From Pseudothauera nasutitermitis (GTDB lineage Bacteria > Pseudomonadota > Gammaproteobacteria > Burkholderiales > Rhodocyclaceae): DNA of 64,000 nt. Shown piece by piece: positions 33,812 through 44,376 of the stretch; position 1 is the stretch's first letter; every line of letters starts with the position of its first letter. Under the pieces are notes generated by a model that was not told the origin of the DNA, ran no database searches, and was given only the letters and a program-made list of their open reading frames with translations. The stretch spans positions 46,180 to 110,179 of the forward strand of contig NZ_SSOC01000010.1 of assembly GCF_004801295.1 (NCBI RefSeq). The letters run 5' to 3'. Position numbers and translations under genes: made by a program.

Positions 33812-36154
33812 ATGAACAAGAAAACACTGCCCGTCGCCATGGCGCTGCTGTGGTTGAGCGCGTCCGCACTGGCACAGAACGCGTGGGGGGAGGAACAGGA
33901 AAGCGTCCTGCCGGAAACCGTCGTTACCGGCAGCGGCGAAGAAGGCCGCATCGCATTGCGCGAGGTGCTCTCGCCCGGCATCGTCTCCGTCGCCTACCCG
34001 GACGACGTGAAGGGCGAGCACAAGACCATTCCCGACCTGCTCGACCAGATTCCCGGCGTCTACGTGCGCCGTCTGGGCGGCAGTGCCCACTACACCACCG
34101 CCAGCATCCGCGGCGCGGCGCCCAGCCAGGTCAACATCTACATCGACGGCGTGCCGCTCAATACCGCCAGCGAAACCGCCGCCGACCTGTCCACGCTGCC
34201 CATCGCCAACGTCGAACGCATCGAGGTCTACCGCGGCACCACGCCGGCGCGCTTCTCCGGCGCGCCGATCGGCGGGGCGATCAACATCGTCACCAGGAAA
34301 CCCACGAGCTTCAGCGGCAGCATCTCCGGCGGGCGGCGTTCCTTCGGCGGCGAGCAGTACGGCGCCAGCCTGAACGTGCCGGTGCTGGGCGGCCACCTGC
34401 TGGTGGGGCTGGACAAGGACCGCAGCACCGGGGATTTCAAATACACCGACTACACCGTCGACCGCCTGCGCAATCTGGTGTGGAAGGACGGCACGCCCTA
34501 CGGGACCGCCTCGCCAAGTGTCGATGCGGCAGTCATCCAGGGCTGGAATGTTCCCCCCCGGCGCACGCGCATGAACAACGGTTCGGACAAGGAAAACGTG
34601 CTGCTCAAGTGGGAGAGCCGGAATTTCCTGCTCAAGTACGCCCGCACCGAGATGGAACGCTATCTGCCTGCAGGCATCAATGCTCCACTGTCCGGCATAA
34701 GGGGCCACGTGCAAGACTTGCCCTGGTTTCCTGAGTCCAACCACCGCAAGCGCCAGCGAATCGAGCAGCAGGAAGTGCTGGCCGGCTGGCGCGACAGCTT
34801 CGGCCAGCTCGATCTCGGCCTCAACCTGTCGTGGCTGGACAAGGATCAACAGTACCGCAACCTCGACATCGCGCCGCCCGCCACCGGCTGGATGGGGCGT
34901 GACTGGACCGAGTACCGGACCACGCGCAAGGGCATCGCCGGCGATGCGGCCTGGCGCTTCGACAGCGGGCCGCTGGCCCACCGTTTCGAGGTGTACGCCG
35001 AGCGCTACTGGGAAGTGCTCGATTCCGACATGAGCGGAAACAACGGCAAATCGGACTTCATCGAGGAGTTCAAGCGCATCAGGACCAGCCTGCAAATCCA
35101 GGACACCATGACCATCGCCGCCCTCGGCGACCTGCAGGTCACGCCGATCTTCCGCGTCGAGAAGCTTGCCGGCCCGGTCATCGGCAGCCGCTGGTCGCCG
35201 CTCGCCGGACCAGGCGGCAAATACGACTGGCATCGCACCGGCAGCCTCAGCGTCAAGAAAGACTTTGCTTCCGGCTGGCAGGCTTTCGGCAACTACGGCA
35301 GCTACATCCGCTATCCCAACTTCTATGAAATCTACGGCAACGGCCTGGGCACGGTGCCCAATGTCGATTCGACCGGCCGCGCCATCCAGCTCGTGCCGGA
35401 AACCGGGCGCAACGGCGACCTCGGCTTCGGCTGGAACGGCCGGTTCGGCGAGGACTGGCGCGGCGGCTTCCGGCTGACCTGGTTCCAGCGCGACGCCAAG
35501 GACGCGATCACGCTGTACAGCGTGCCGATCGCCGCCAAGTACATCAACTCCGGCAACACCCGCACCAGGGGGCTGGAACTGGAAGGCAAGCTGGCCTGGG
35601 GCCGGCGCGCCGACCTGCAACTGGCCGTCACCCGCCAGGAAGGCAAATACGTCGGCAACGACAGTTATTACTACTTCGGCGGCAATACGCCGGAAAGGCG
35701 CTGGCCGGGCCAGAAGGTGCGCACGCTCAACACGCCCCTGCTGGTCGCCAATGCGCGGCTGAATCTGCACTTCCTCGGCGGCGACCTGACCACCTTCATC
35801 GAGGGCACCTACATCGGGCGCAATTACATGGACGTGACCGTCTGGGAAAACCCGCTGACCACCTTCAACCTGGGTGCCCACTACCGCGTAGCCAAGGGCT
35901 GGAAACTCTCGCTGGGCGCGGACGACGTGTTCGACAAGGGGCCGAAACAGACCGTCGGCGGTCCGGGGGCGGCGCGCCGTCTGTCTTACGACAAGATGAC
36001 ATGCCCTGGCGGCGGCCCCTTCAATAACGAACTGGACTGCACATTCGGTTTCGCCGAGTGGACTGCAGTCCACGATTCCGTGGTCGTGAAACGCAACGTG
36101 GCGTGGCCGCAGCAAGGGCGCACGCTCTGGGCGACGCTCAATTACAGCTTCTGA
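33812..36154 (+). CDS. TonB-dependent outer membrane receptor, BtuB-like (B12-regulated)
   Basis: A 780-residue outer membrane transporter. Signal peptide (residues 1-22, ending ALAQ), a TonB-box-like PETVVTGSG, plug domain (IPDLLDQIPGVYVRRLGG and NIYIDGVPLNTASE, then RIEVYRGTTPARFSG), and a 22-strand barrel ending in the aromatic NYSF. The cobalamin riboswitch directly upstream argues that it imports cobalamin, another corrinoid or a cobalt chelate; barrel length and plug alone do not prove the substrate. It is followed by a propeller-like gene 89 bp downstream with no terminator between. Confidence 0.9.
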   Translation: MNKKTLPVAMALLWLSASALAQNAWGEEQESVLPETVVTGSGEEGRIALREVLSPGIVSVAYPDDVKGEHKTIPDLLDQIPGVYVRRLGGSAHYTTASIRGAAPSQVNIYIDGVPLNTASETAADLSTLPIANVERIEVYRGTTPARFSGAPIGGAINIVTRKPTSFSGSISGGRRSFGGEQYGASLNVPVLGGHLLVGLDKDRSTGDFKYTDYTVDRLRNLVWKDGTPYGTASPSVDAAVIQGWNVPPRRTRMNNGSDKENVLLKWESRNFLLKYARTEMERYLPAGINAPLSGIRGHVQDLPWFPESNHRKRQRIEQQEVLAGWRDSFGQLDLGLNLSWLDKDQQYRNLDIAPPATGWMGRDWTEYRTTRKGIAGDAAWRFDSGPLAHRFEVYAERYWEVLDSDMSGNNGKSDFIEEFKRIRTSLQIQDTMTIAALGDLQVTPIFRVEKLAGPVIGSRWSPLAGPGGKYDWHRTGSLSVKKDFASGWQAFGNYGSYIRYPNFYEIYGNGLGTVPNVDSTGRAIQLVPETGRNGDLGFGWNGRFGEDWRGGFRLTWFQRDAKDAITLYSVPIAAKYINSGNTRTRGLELEGKLAWGRRADLQLAVTRQEGKYVGNDSYYYFGGNTPERRWPGQKVRTLNTPLLVANARLNLHFLGGDLTTFIEGTYIGRNYMDVTVWENPLTTFNLGAHYRVAKGWKLSLGADDVFDKGPKQTVGGPGAARRLSYDKMTCPGGGPFNNELDCTFGFAEWTAVHDSVVVKRNVAWPQQGRTLWATLNYSF

Positions 36155-36243
36155 GGCTCGACCCGAATACCGGACTGGCATCTTCCGGGCCGGGCGCGAG
36201 CCGGGCGAAAAGGTGCCGAACCCATCCAGTCAAGGAGAAGGAA

Positions 36244-37539
36244 ATGGCTACGTCCTATGCCGCCTACAGCGTTTATTACTATGAAAGCGATCCGCCCTAT
36301 GCCGGACATGGCATGGCGGGGCGGATTCTCGATGCCGGCGCCAGTTTTGTTGTCGCCTATCCCGGTCTGCAATCCGGCCTGAACGGCGACCCCAAGGTGG
36401 AAGGCTTCACCGACGCCGGCAACGCCCTGCGCCTGGCCGTCACCGATTACGTGACCGGCAGCGCGCAGCCCGTGTATATCTACGATCCGGTCACGCCGGC
36501 CAATCTGGCGACGCCGACCTGGACCAATGTCCAGAACCTGTACACCCTGGTCCGGCTCGGCAACTACCTCTACGCCCTGGACTTCGACAATGCCCGCATC
36601 GTCGAAATCAACCCGGCCAGCACCCCCACGGGCTATGCCGCCACCGGCGTGACCTTCACGCTGCCCGGCAGCCTGGTGCCCACCACGCCCAGCGGTTTGA
36701 CCGCCCATGGCCAGGCGTTGGCGGTGATCGGCGGCAAGCTGTACGGCTTGTTCACTTTTACCGATAGCGCATGGGCCAATTACGGCAAGAGCCTGCTGGT
36801 GCGTTTCGACGTGACCGGCGGGTCTTCCATCTCGATTGACAGCTCCAATGGCAATTTCGCGGAAAACGCCTTCTCGCTGGCGGACAAGGGCAGCGAGGTC
36901 TATGTGGCGGCGATTGGCGGCGCCCAGGGTTCGTCGGGCACGCCCAATGCGAATTCCCGCGTGCAGAAGATCAGCATCGCCGGCGCGCTGAATACCGCCA
37001 GCGTGACGGACGTGCTGACGCAAAGCGATTTCGCCTACGAGTACCGCGACATCAGCTTCGACGCCGGCGGCAACGCCTACGTGCTGATGGGCACCTACAA
37101 CAGCAGTTGGAACCTGGTTGGCCAACTGCTGAAGATCGCCAACCTGGCGACGCCGGGCACCCATGCCGTGATCGATACCTTCTCGACCACGCCGGGCTAT
37201 TTCTGGTCGGCGCAATACACCGCCGACAACAACCGCATCTGGTTCGCCCGCGGCAACGCCATCCGGGTATATGACGCCAGCTCGTTCACCACGCCGGCCG
37301 CCACGCTGACCCTGTCCGTCAACGGCCCGGGCAACCTGGGCGGGCTGCTCGGCTCGGGCGATCTCTACGACAACATCAACGACCTGACCTACATCGGCGC
37401 CACCGGCACCCGCGCTTCCCTGCGTGGCTACCGCTCGCCGCTGCAGGTCTCCAACACGCCGCGCGCCCATGCCGCACGCGCCCTGACCCGCGGCCGTCCG
37501 GAACTGACCGAGGACGAACTGGAGCAGCTGGACGATTGA
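36244..37539 (+). CDS. Propeller-like protein linked to the B12 receptor, unknown family
   Basis: A 431-residue protein I do not recognise. Repeating segments such as LYTLVRLGNYLYALDFDNARIVEIN, GQALAVIGGKLYGLF, GSEVYVAAIGG, GNAYVLMGTYN and NRIWFARGNAIRVYD look like blades of a beta-propeller. There is no Sec, Tat or lipoprotein signal, and the C-terminus is acidic (TEDELEQLDD). AAGGAG lies 6 bases before the ATG. Being in the transcript of a B12 riboswitch and receptor, it may bind or process a corrinoid. A terminator follows it. Confidence 0.75.
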   Translation: MATSYAAYSVYYYESDPPYAGHGMAGRILDAGASFVVAYPGLQSGLNGDPKVEGFTDAGNALRLAVTDYVTGSAQPVYIYDPVTPANLATPTWTNVQNLYTLVRLGNYLYALDFDNARIVEINPASTPTGYAATGVTFTLPGSLVPTTPSGLTAHGQALAVIGGKLYGLFTFTDSAWANYGKSLLVRFDVTGGSSISIDSSNGNFAENAFSLADKGSEVYVAAIGGAQGSSGTPNANSRVQKISIAGALNTASVTDVLTQSDFAYEYRDISFDAGGNAYVLMGTYNSSWNLVGQLLKIANLATPGTHAVIDTFSTTPGYFWSAQYTADNNRIWFARGNAIRVYDASSFTTPAATLTLSVNGPGNLGGLLGSGDLYDNINDLTYIGATGTRASLRGYRSPLQVSNTPRAHAARALTRGRPELTEDELEQLDD

Positions 37540-37569
37540 GGGGCAGGCTGTAATTGGACGGAACCGAAC

Positions 37570-37605
37570 GGGAGCGGCCGGGGTCTGCCGGCCGCTCCCC
37601 ATTTT
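37570..37605 (+). terminator. Rho-independent terminator
   Basis: GGGAGCGGCCGG and CCGGCCGCTCCC form a perfect 12-bp stem with a 6-base loop, followed by CATTTT. It closes the riboswitch-receptor-propeller transcript. Confidence 0.85.
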
Positions 37606-37747
37606 CCGGGTATCCGTAAAGCGCGCCGTTCGATAGCCGTCAGCGGGCGAGGCATCGGCGACATGCGCCGCACGGCCGGAGCGGGAACCGCCGGCATAGC
37701 GGGCAATCCGAGTAGAATCGCGCCCTTCCCTCCGTTTCCCGCTCCCT

Positions 37748-39931
<2,184 letters not shown>

Positions 39932-39962
39932 ATGCGGTGATTGAAGCAGTAGATGTTTTCTG

Positions 39963-39986
39963 AAATTTCTGTCTTGACAGAAATTT
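39963..39986 (+). promoter_or_regulatory. Operator 1 of the GbsR-type regulator, with sigma70 promoter
   Basis: AAATTTCTG-TCTTGA-CAGAAATTT is a perfect 9-bp inverted repeat. It contains a consensus -35 TTGACA (39974-39979); TATCAT (39996-40001) is the -10, 16 bases away. The same repeat occurs at 40591-40612. Repressor binding here would block RNA polymerase directly. Confidence 0.8.
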
Positions 39987-40007
39987 CGCTCCGCCTATCA
40001 TGAGCGC

Positions 40008-40538
40008 ATGAAGCTCACGCCGGTCTCCGAACGATTCATCCTGCACTGGGGCGAGATGGGCGCCCGCTGGGGCGTCAATCGCACTGTGGCGCAGATCCAC
40101 GCGCTGCTCTATCTGGCCGAGCGCCCGCTGGCGGCCGACGAGATCGCCGAGACGCTCGCGGTGGCGCGTTCCAACGTCAGCACCAGCATCAAGGAACTGC
40201 TCGCCTGGCGGCTGGTGAAAGTGGTTCATGTGCTGGGCGACCGGCGCGACCACTTCGAAACCTCCAAGGACGTCTGGGAACTGTTCCGCCTCATCGTCGA
40301 AGGCCGCCGCCAGCGCGAGATCGCCCCCACGCTGGAGGTGCTCGGCGAACTGTTGGTCAGCCCGGATCTCGCCGGGGAACCGGCCGGCGTCCGCCGGCGC
40401 ATCGGCGAGACGCGCGAGTTCATCGCCCTGCTCACCGTGTGGGCCGATGAGATGCTGCGCCAGGACCCCAAGACGCTGATGAAGCTGCTCAAGCTCGGTG
40501 CCGGGGTCAGCAAGTTGATTCGCCGCGAAGGCGAGTAG
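40008..40538 (+). CDS. GbsR/MarR-family transcription regulator
   Basis: A 176-residue winged-helix regulator of the GbsR type (N-terminus RFILHWGEMGARWGVNRTVAQIHALLYL is the family hallmark). HTH around LAADEIAETLAVARSNVSTSIKEL, and a C-terminal dimerisation helix pair. It probably represses itself and the downstream operon through the two identical inverted repeats. With the -10 at 39996-40001, transcription would start at or next to the ATG, so the mRNA looks leaderless, and no Shine-Dalgarno precedes it. A terminator follows before the second operator. Confidence 0.9.
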   Translation: MKLTPVSERFILHWGEMGARWGVNRTVAQIHALLYLAERPLAADEIAETLAVARSNVSTSIKELLAWRLVKVVHVLGDRRDHFETSKDVWELFRLIVEGRRQREIAPTLEVLGELLVSPDLAGEPAGVRRRIGETREFIALLTVWADEMLRQDPKTLMKLLKLGAGVSKLIRREGE

Positions 40539-40552
40539 CCGTCGCGGCGCCT

Positions 40553-40582
40553 TGGGCGGGGCCTGTTGCGCCCCGATTTTTT
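40553..40582 (+). terminator. Rho-independent terminator after the GbsR-type gene
   Basis: GCGGGGC-CTGTT-GCGCCCCG followed by ATTTTTT. It separates the regulator transcript from the downstream operon, which then needs its own promoter at the second operator. Confidence 0.8.
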
Positions 40583-40590
40583 GGTAAATA

Positions 40591-40612
40591 AATTTCTGTT
40601 TTGACAGAAATT
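40591..40612 (+). promoter_or_regulatory. Operator 2, promoter of the DUF393-SDR-DUF2269 operon
   Basis: AATTTCTG-TTTTGA-CAGAAATT, an 8-bp perfect inverted repeat nearly identical to operator 1. It again contains TTGACA (40601-40606); the -10 about 17 bases on is weak. It lies 29 bp before the DUF393 start, so the upstream regulator very likely controls this operon too. Confidence 0.75.
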
Positions 40613-40640
40613 ACGGAAACAACGAATGTGGAGGTGTGGC

Positions 40641-41053
40641 ATGGACCCGGCGATCTACCCTTTCGAATTCCTCTACGACGGCGATTGCGCGATCTGCCGC
40701 GCGGACGTGGCGCGCCTGCGCAGGCGCGACCGGGCCGGCCGGCTGCGTTTCATCGATGTCAGCGCCCCGGCCTTCGATGCCGCACCCTACGGGCGCAGCC
40801 GGGTGGAACTGCTCGCGCGCATCCACGGCCGCCGGGCGGACGGGCAGGTGGTGGAAGGCGTGGCGGTGTTCCGCATCGCGCTGGCGGGCACCGGTCTGGG
40901 CTGGCTGGCGTCGCCGCTCGGCTGGCCGAAGGGGCCTACCGGCTGTTCGCACGCCATCGCATGTGGCTGTCGCGGCGCTTTGGCGGGCTGTTCGAGCGGC
41001 TGACGCCGGCCTGCGACGACACGGCCTGCACGAATCGCGGGAGACGGCCATGA
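40641..41053 (+). pseudogene. DUF393 thiol-disulfide oxidoreductase-like gene with a frameshift
   Basis: The first 92 residues are a normal DUF393 protein: FLYDGDCAICRADV with the CxxC pair, then the helical region up to GLGWLASPL. The family's C-terminal part (AEGAYRLFARHRMWLSRRFG) continues in another frame from about 40922, and that frame ends in a TGA overlapping the next gene start (ATGA). A single missing base (or two extra) around 40911-40922 would restore one 137-residue protein. As it stands, the protein would end with unrelated residues at 41003. It may be a real mutation or a sequencing error; the overlap with the next gene argues that the longer frame is the original. Confidence 0.8.
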
Positions 41054-42300
41054 AAGTCCTGCTGTGCGGCGCGGACGGCTTCCTCGGCCGCGCGCTCGCC
41101 GCCGCGCTGTTCGCCCATGGGCATACCGTGCTGCGCGCCGTGCACCACCCGCGCCAGCCGGACGACGTCGCCATCGACTACCGCCGCGATGTCGACCCGG
41201 CCGCCTGGCTGCCCCGCCTGGCTGGTGTGGACGCGGTGATCAACGCGGTGGGCGTGCTGCGCGAACGGCAACCCGGCGATTTCGAGCGCCTGCACCATCT
41301 TGCTCCGGCGGCGCTGTTCGCGGCCTGCGCACAGGCCGGCGTGGGTCGTGCGCTGCAGATCTCCGCGCTCGGCGCGCAGCGCGGCACCACCGCCTACCTG
41401 GCGAGCAAGGCGCGCGGCGATGCCGCATTGTGCCGCTGCCTGCCCGGCGGCGTGGTACTGCGCCCGGCGCTGGTGTTCGGGGCGGAGGGCGCGTCGACCC
41501 GCTTCTTTCTCGCGCTGGCCAGCCTGCCGGTGCTCGCCGTGCCGCGCGCTTGCGACGTGCAGCCGGTGCATGCCGAGGATCTGGCCCTGTTGGCGGTGCG
41601 CGTGCTCGAACAGCAGCGTGCCGCGCCGCTGGTGCTGGAGGTGCCGGGCCCCGAGGCGCTGCCGTTCGCCGCGCTGCTGGCGGCCTACCGCAAGAGCCTC
41701 GGGCTGGCGCCCGCGCTGCAGTGGGCCGTTCCGGGCGCTCTGTTCGGGCTGGGGGCGCGCATCGCCGGCCGGCTGCCGGGCTCGTTGTTCACGCCGGATA
41801 CCTGGGCGATGCTGGCGGCCGGCAATACCGGCGACCCCGCGCCCGCAGGCCGTCTGCTCGGCCGCCCGCCGCGCGCGCCCGCCGCTTTCGTCGATACGGC
41901 GGCCGCGCCGGCGCTGCGCGAAGCGGCCCTGGCCGTCTGGCGGGCAGCGCTGCTGCGTGCCGTGCTGGCGTCCATCTGGGCACTCACCGCCTGGCTGTCG
42001 ATCTTCGTCTGGCCGTGGAGTGCCAGTCTGGCGTTGCTGGCCGCCTTCGGGCTGGGCGGGGCGCCGGGCCTAGCGGTGCTGTTCGGCGCGGCGGCGCTCG
42101 ATCTGGGCATGGCCGTGCTGACCGTGCTGCGCCCCGGCCGGCGCCTGTGGATGGCGCAGCTCGGCCTGATTCTCGCCTACTCGGCGTTGATCGCCTGGCG
42201 TCTGCCGGAATTCCTGATCCATCCGTTCGGCCCGGTATTGAAGAACCTTGCCGTGGCCGCTGTCATCCTGCTGCTGTGGGCGGAGGAGTCCCGATCATGA
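41050..42300 (+). CDS. NAD(P)-binding SDR protein with DoxX-like membrane domain
   Basis: A 416-residue fusion. The N-terminal 290 residues form an extended/atypical SDR (YbjT-like): GADGFLGRALAAALF nucleotide motif, VDAVINAVGVLRE, and SKARGDAAL, without a clear catalytic Tyr-Lys pair. The C-terminal 130 residues have four TM helices (LASIWALTAWLSIFVW, LLAAFGLGGAPGLAVLF and following), resembling a DoxX-like module. It is membrane bound. Function unknown; partners DUF393 and DUF2269 suggest redox or membrane chemistry. Start overlaps the DUF393 frame, stop overlaps DUF2269. Confidence 0.85.
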   Translation: MKVLLCGADGFLGRALAAALFAHGHTVLRAVHHPRQPDDVAIDYRRDVDPAAWLPRLAGVDAVINAVGVLRERQPGDFERLHHLAPAALFAACAQAGVGRALQISALGAQRGTTAYLASKARGDAALCRCLPGGVVLRPALVFGAEGASTRFFLALASLPVLAVPRACDVQPVHAEDLALLAVRVLEQQRAAPLVLEVPGPEALPFAALLAAYRKSLGLAPALQWAVPGALFGLGARIAGRLPGSLFTPDTWAMLAAGNTGDPAPAGRLLGRPPRAPAAFVDTAAAPALREAALAVWRAALLRAVLASIWALTAWLSIFVWPWSASLALLAAFGLGGAPGLAVLFGAAALDLGMAVLTVLRPGRRLWMAQLGLILAYSALIAWRLPEFLIHPFGPVLKNLAVAAVILLLWAEESRS

Positions 42301-42770
42301 ATGCCTACCTGCTGGTCAAGACCCTGCACGTGATCTCGTCGGTGGTACTGGTGGGAACCGGATTCGGTACCGCCTTCTATCTGTTCTTTGCCAACCGCAG
42401 CGGCAATCTGCCGGCCATCGTGGAAGTCAGCCGGCTGGTGGTGCGCGCCGACACCTGGTTCACCACGCCGGCCGTCATCGTCCAGCCGTTGACCGGGCTG
42501 TGGCTGATGCAGCAGGCCGGCTGGACCTTCGGGACCGGCTGGATTCTCGTTTCCATCGCCCTGTTCGTGTTCACCGGCGCCTGCTGGCTGCCCGTGGTCT
42601 GGCTGCAGATCCGCCTGCGCGACATGGCCCGCGATGCCTGGGCGGGCGGCCGGCCCCTGCCGCCGCGCTACTGGCGCTATGCGCGCATCTGGGAGGCGCT
42701 CGGCTACCCGGCGTTCGTGGCGATGCTGGGGGTGTTCTACCTGATGGTGGCGAAACCCGTGCTGATGTAG
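42297..42770 (+). CDS. DUF2269 family integral membrane protein
   Basis: A 157-residue protein with four TM helices: LLVKTLHVISSVVLVGTGFG, TTPAVIVQPLTGLWLM, WILVSIALFVFTGACWLPVV and LGYPAFVAMLGVFYLMVA. The helix pattern and the conserved His in KTLHVIS match DUF2269, possibly a heme- or copper-related membrane fold; this is not established. Last gene of the operon that begins at operator 2. Confidence 0.88.
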   Translation: MNAYLLVKTLHVISSVVLVGTGFGTAFYLFFANRSGNLPAIVEVSRLVVRADTWFTTPAVIVQPLTGLWLMQQAGWTFGTGWILVSIALFVFTGACWLPVVWLQIRLRDMARDAWAGGRPLPPRYWRYARIWEALGYPAFVAMLGVFYLMVAKPVLM

Positions 42771-42818
42771 CGCCGGGGGCCGGGCAGCCTGGACGCGCCA
42801 TTCACCGGAGTTTCCGCA

Positions 42819-44189
42819 TCAGTTGCCCAGCGGCCGTGCGTTGATCAGGTAGCGGCCGCCGCCCGCGTTCTCGAAGGCGCTGCCGGTCAGACGGTAGTCG
42901 CCCGGGCGCAGATGCAGGTCCAGGCGGGCGTCGGTGCCGCCCGCGCCGTCGTCGTCTTCCTGGTCCACGCCGCTGCCCTGCAGTTTCAGATAGGCGTCGA
43001 ATTCGGCGGAGATGAACTCGATGCGGTAGCGGCCGGCGGTGGCGATGCGCAGGGTTGTCGTGGCGCTTTCTCCGTCGGCCAGCACGCCGGTGACGGATTC
43101 TCCGGGCTGCAGGAACGCGCCGATGTCGCTCACCGCGGTCAGTTCGGTGGACAGCGTGAACAGGCCGCTGCGCTTGTCCATCGACGACGGCGTGATGGTG
43201 TACTCGCCTGCCTCCACCAATGCCAGGATGCGTGCGTCGAAGCCGTTGCCGGCGCCGTCGTCGTCGCTGAGGTCGACCTCCGGTCCGTTCAACTGCAGCA
43301 TGCTGTCCACGTCGGACGAGCGCATCAGTACGTTCAGCATGCCGCGCTCCGGCACCGTGAGCGTGTAGACGGGGGCCTCGCCGCCAGCGGTGACGAAGCC
43401 CGCGATCTCCGTGCCGAGCTCGATTTCTCCGCTGTCGCGCAGCGTCTGGCCGGCGGGCGGTTCGTGGCGCTCGGCGCGCAGGGTGTAGGCGCCGTTGTCG
43501 TCGTCGCTCAAGGCGCTGGCGGTGATCTGGAAGGCGCCCTGGGGCAGATGGGCGATGAGGCGCGAGTTGGTTCCGCCGTTGCCGGCCCCGTCGTCGTCCT
43601 CCATCTCCAGGCCTTCGCCCTGCAGGCGCAGGAGGGTGTCGAACTCTTCGGAATCCAGCGACAGCCGGTACAGGCCGGCCTCGGCCACCGCCAGGGTGTA
43701 GACGTTGCCTGCGGTGCGCCCCGGCAGCACGCCGAACACTTCCTCGCCGAGCGTCAGGGGGCCGCCGTTGTTCACCTCGACCGTTTCCAATACGAGCGTG
43801 AACGGGCCGTAGGCCCGGTCGTTCTCGCCGCTGACCGCCAGGGTGTAGCGTCCGTCGCGCGGCGCCAGCAGGTAGGCGGTGTTGTCGAACGGGCCGCTGA
43901 CCACGCGCTGCCGTTCATCGAACAGGGTGAGCACCGCGCCGGACAGCACGCCTTCGAGGCCCGCGCGCACCATCTCGCCGCCGCGCAGTTCCAGTTCGAA
44001 GGTCTGGTAGCGGGAGCCGTCCTTGACGTTCAGTCCGCTGCGCGTGGTGAGCTCGCCGGACAGGTTGTCCGGCAGCGTGCCCTGCGCGCTGCTGACCAGT
44101 GGAGCGGACAGGCCGCCGGCGAGCACGAGGGCGGCGGCCAGGGTCTGGACGAGAAGGGGGCGGGAGGTCCGTCGGGCGGCGGATTGCAT
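42819..44189 (-). CDS. Secreted protein with three PPC-like repeats
   Basis: A 456-residue exported protein. The signal peptide (residues 1-36) ends SSAQG. The mature part has four related beta-rich segments; three carry a DDDGAG(NG) turn (MEDDDGAGNG, LSDDDGAGNG, QEDDDGAGGT) after a hydrophobic strand of the type FDTLLRLQG/VDSMLQLNG/FDAYLKLQG, as in bacterial pre-peptidase C-terminal (PPC) domains with calcium-binding loops. No protease domain is attached, so this is a chain of PPC modules alone. Role unknown; surface or matrix binding is possible. ATG 44189 has AGGAT upstream. Confidence 0.8.
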   Translation of the reverse strand: MQSAARRTSRPLLVQTLAAALVLAGGLSAPLVSSAQGTLPDNLSGELTTRSGLNVKDGSRYQTFELELRGGEMVRAGLEGVLSGAVLTLFDERQRVVSGPFDNTAYLLAPRDGRYTLAVSGENDRAYGPFTLVLETVEVNNGGPLTLGEEVFGVLPGRTAGNVYTLAVAEAGLYRLSLDSEEFDTLLRLQGEGLEMEDDDGAGNGGTNSRLIAHLPQGAFQITASALSDDDNGAYTLRAERHEPPAGQTLRDSGEIELGTEIAGFVTAGGEAPVYTLTVPERGMLNVLMRSSDVDSMLQLNGPEVDLSDDDGAGNGFDARILALVEAGEYTITPSSMDKRSGLFTLSTELTAVSDIGAFLQPGESVTGVLADGESATTTLRIATAGRYRIEFISAEFDAYLKLQGSGVDQEDDDGAGGTDARLDLHLRPGDYRLTGSAFENAGGGRYLINARPLGN

Positions 44190-44376
44190 GGTGATCCTCG
44201 AGCGTGGAATGCCGTGGAGCGCGGAAAAAGGCAGCGGCCCGTGGAAATGCCCGGGCCGGTGTAGCGGGAATGTACGCCCAAGTACGCGCGTTGGCGACCT
44301 CCATGCGGGAGGTCTCCCCGCTTTCCACGTGGGTGGAGACGGCCGCTGCGTGGCTACCCCGTCCCCTATCGGCGCT
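44190..44376. other. Spacer with nested inverted repeats
   Basis: Between two minus-strand genes. GACCTCC (44296) with GGAGGTC (44308), and a nearby GTCTCC...GGAGAC pair, form nested hairpins without U-runs. They may end the CMD/MFS transcript or regulate the PPC gene; the promoter of the latter is not obvious. Confidence 0.3.
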
